A stretch of DNA of 64,000 nt from Pseudomonas sp. S09G 359. Lineage in GTDB: Bacteria > Pseudomonadota > Gammaproteobacteria > Pseudomonadales > Pseudomonadaceae. Position 1 is the first letter of the stretch, and the number at the start of each line of letters is the position of its first letter. The position numbers and the translations under genes are program-made. Below are positions 62,892 to 64,000 of this stretch, one piece after another. The stretch covers positions 5,919,501-5,983,500 of the forward strand of contig NZ_CP025263.1 in the NCBI RefSeq assembly GCF_002843605.1, given 5' to 3'. The notes beneath the pieces are model-generated. The model did not search any database and had not been told where the DNA came from. It saw nothing but the letters and a program-made list of their open reading frames with translations.

Positions 62892-63731
62892 ATGAGCGAA
62901 GACCGATCGAGCAACGGGCAGAAGTCATGGCTGGGTAAACTGACCCAGGCTTTTGCCCACGAGCCGAAAAACCGCCAGGAGCTGCTGGAGCTGCTGCGCG
63001 AGGCCCATCAGAACAAGTTGCTGGACAGCGAAGCGCTGGCCATCGTCGAGGGCGCCATCCAGGTGGCTGACCTGCAGGTTCGGGACATCATGGTCCCGCG
63101 CTCGCAGATGATCAGCATCAAGGCGACCCAGACCCCACGGGAATTCCTCCCGGCCGTGATCGACTCGGCGCACTCGCGCTACCCGGTGATCGGTGAAAGC
63201 CATGACGACGTCATGGGTGTCCTGCTGGCCAAGGACTTGCTGCCGCTGATCCTCAAGGAGAACGGCGACAGCTTCAACATCAAGGACCTGCTGCGTCCGG
63301 CCACCTTCGTACCTGAATCCAAGCGCCTGAATGTGCTGCTGCGCGAGTTCCGCGCCAACCACAATCACATGGCCATTGTGATCGACGAATACGGCGGCGT
63401 TGCGGGCCTGGTGACCATCGAAGATGTGCTGGAACAGATCGTCGGCGACATCGAAGACGAGCACGACGTCGAGGAAGACAGCTACATCAAGCCGCTGCCC
63501 AGCGGTGATTTCCTGGTCAAGGCACTGACGCCGATCGAGAACTTCAACGAGTTCTTCGACAGCGAATTCTCCGACGATGAGTTCGACACCGTCGGCGGCC
63601 TGGTGATGAGTGCGTTCGGGCATCTGCCAAAACGTAACGAAACCACTGAGATTGGCGCGTACCGCTTCCGCATCCTGAATGCCGATAGCCGTCGTATCCA
63701 CTTGATCCGCTTGACCCCTATTGCCCGTTAA
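62892..63731 (+). CDS. corC: CorC/HlyC family magnesium-cobalt efflux protein
   Basis: A 279-residue cytoplasmic protein of the CorC family. QVADLQVRDIMVPRSQMISI opens the first CBS domain (PRSQM), SRYPVIGESHDDVMGVLLAK is within it, and MAIVIDEYGGVAGLVTIEDV with LEQIVGDIEDEHDVEED the second. Residues 200-275 form the CorC_HlyC domain (VGGLVMSAFGHLPKRNETTE). It is proposed to aid Mg and Co efflux. It lacks the N-terminal membrane domain, as expected for CorC. The lnt gene begins eight bases later. Confidence 0.95.
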   Translation: MSEDRSSNGQKSWLGKLTQAFAHEPKNRQELLELLREAHQNKLLDSEALAIVEGAIQVADLQVRDIMVPRSQMISIKATQTPREFLPAVIDSAHSRYPVIGESHDDVMGVLLAKDLLPLILKENGDSFNIKDLLRPATFVPESKRLNVLLREFRANHNHMAIVIDEYGGVAGLVTIEDVLEQIVGDIEDEHDVEEDSYIKPLPSGDFLVKALTPIENFNEFFDSEFSDDEFDTVGGLVMSAFGHLPKRNETTEIGAYRFRILNADSRRIHLIRLTPIAR

Positions 63732-63739
63732 GGACTGAC

Positions 63740-64000
63740 ATGCGCCGTCTCACCGCACCCGGCTGGCCCGGTAATCTGCTGGCCGTGGTGGCCGGCGCCA
63801 TCACCACCCTGGCGCTGGCGCCGTTCGACCTGTGGCCGTTTGCGCTGGTCGCGGTCGGCGTGTTCTACGTGGGTCTGCGGGAACTGACACCACGCCAGGC
63901 CCTGGGCCGTGGCTGGTGTTTCGGTTTCGGCTTGTTTGGCGCCGGCACCAGCTGGATCTACTACAGCATCCACCACTTCGGCGGCGCTTCGGTGCTGCTG
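63740..64000 (+). CDS. lnt: Apolipoprotein N-acyltransferase, partial
   Basis: The first 87 codons of a membrane acyltransferase that adds the third fatty acid to lipoproteins; the rest is past the right edge. MRRLTAPGWPGNLLAVVAGA, TLALAPFDLWPFALVAVGVF and FGFGLFGAGTSWIYYSIHHF GG are the Lnt start (GTSWIYYSIHHFGG is the conserved signature). Position directly after corC agrees with the usual Pseudomonas order. Confidence 0.93.
   Translation, partial: MRRLTAPGWPGNLLAVVAGAITTLALAPFDLWPFALVAVGVFYVGLRELTPRQALGRGWCFGFGLFGAGTSWIYYSIHHFGGASVLL

Overview
The window is a stretch of a Pseudomonas chromosome, most likely of the P. fluorescens group. The evidence is the high GC content, the many 24-base REP palindromes of the TGTGGGAGGGGGCTTGCCCC type between genes, and gene orders I recognise from Pseudomonas: amn, acyl-CoA dehydrogenase, ladS, thiD, thiE, hemL, sel1 protein, DUF1820, miaB, phoH-like, ybeY, corC, lnt on the right, and hasI-S-R-A-D-E-F on the left. 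I see no tRNA, rRNA, insertion sequence, prophage or CRISPR array. Nearly everything is chromosomal core or stable accessory DNA.

Layout. 1-6.7 kb: the start of cioA (cyanide-insensitive oxidase) with a perfect Anr box upstream, a divergent MFS exporter, a three-gene molybdenum aldehyde dehydrogenase of the PaoABC type, and a small secreted protein. 6.8-10.1 kb: a purine permease overlapping trmA, then an overlapping gene pair of DUF2442 and DUF4160-like proteins. 10.2-20.1 kb: a complete heme-acquisition locus on the minus strand. It holds sigma factor hasI, anti-sigma hasS, receptor hasR, hemophore hasA and the type I secretion system hasDEF, with a Fur-box-like site upstream of hasI and a strong terminator after hasF. 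20.2-25.9 kb: a quinate/shikimate catabolic cluster with dehydroquinate dehydratase, a dehydrogenase with NAD-type features, a TetR regulator, the two-domain dehydroshikimate dehydratase QuiC and an MFS carrier; its product would be protocatechuate.

25.9-49.7 kb: single housekeeping and hypothetical genes (DMT exporters, zinc metallopeptidase, hydrolases, tesB, a histone-deacetylase-like amidohydrolase, a flavoprotein, rhlE, Lrp regulators, exonuclease, NYN protein, hrpB, cation efflux pump, rluE), separated by REP pairs. 49.7-64 kb: amn, an AidB-like dehydrogenase, the hybrid kinase ladS with an unusual receiver domain, thiamine genes thiD and thiE, hemL, then the miaB to lnt run; lnt is cut by the window end.

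I found no obvious new defence or mobile system. The items I would look at first are a REP variant carrying the same 16-base insert at three places, a tetraloop-capped hairpin between hasA and hasD, an orphan minus-strand terminator that may end an unannotated small RNA, the degenerate LadS receiver, and the DUF4160-like/DUF2442 overlapping pair with an AT-hook-like tail.
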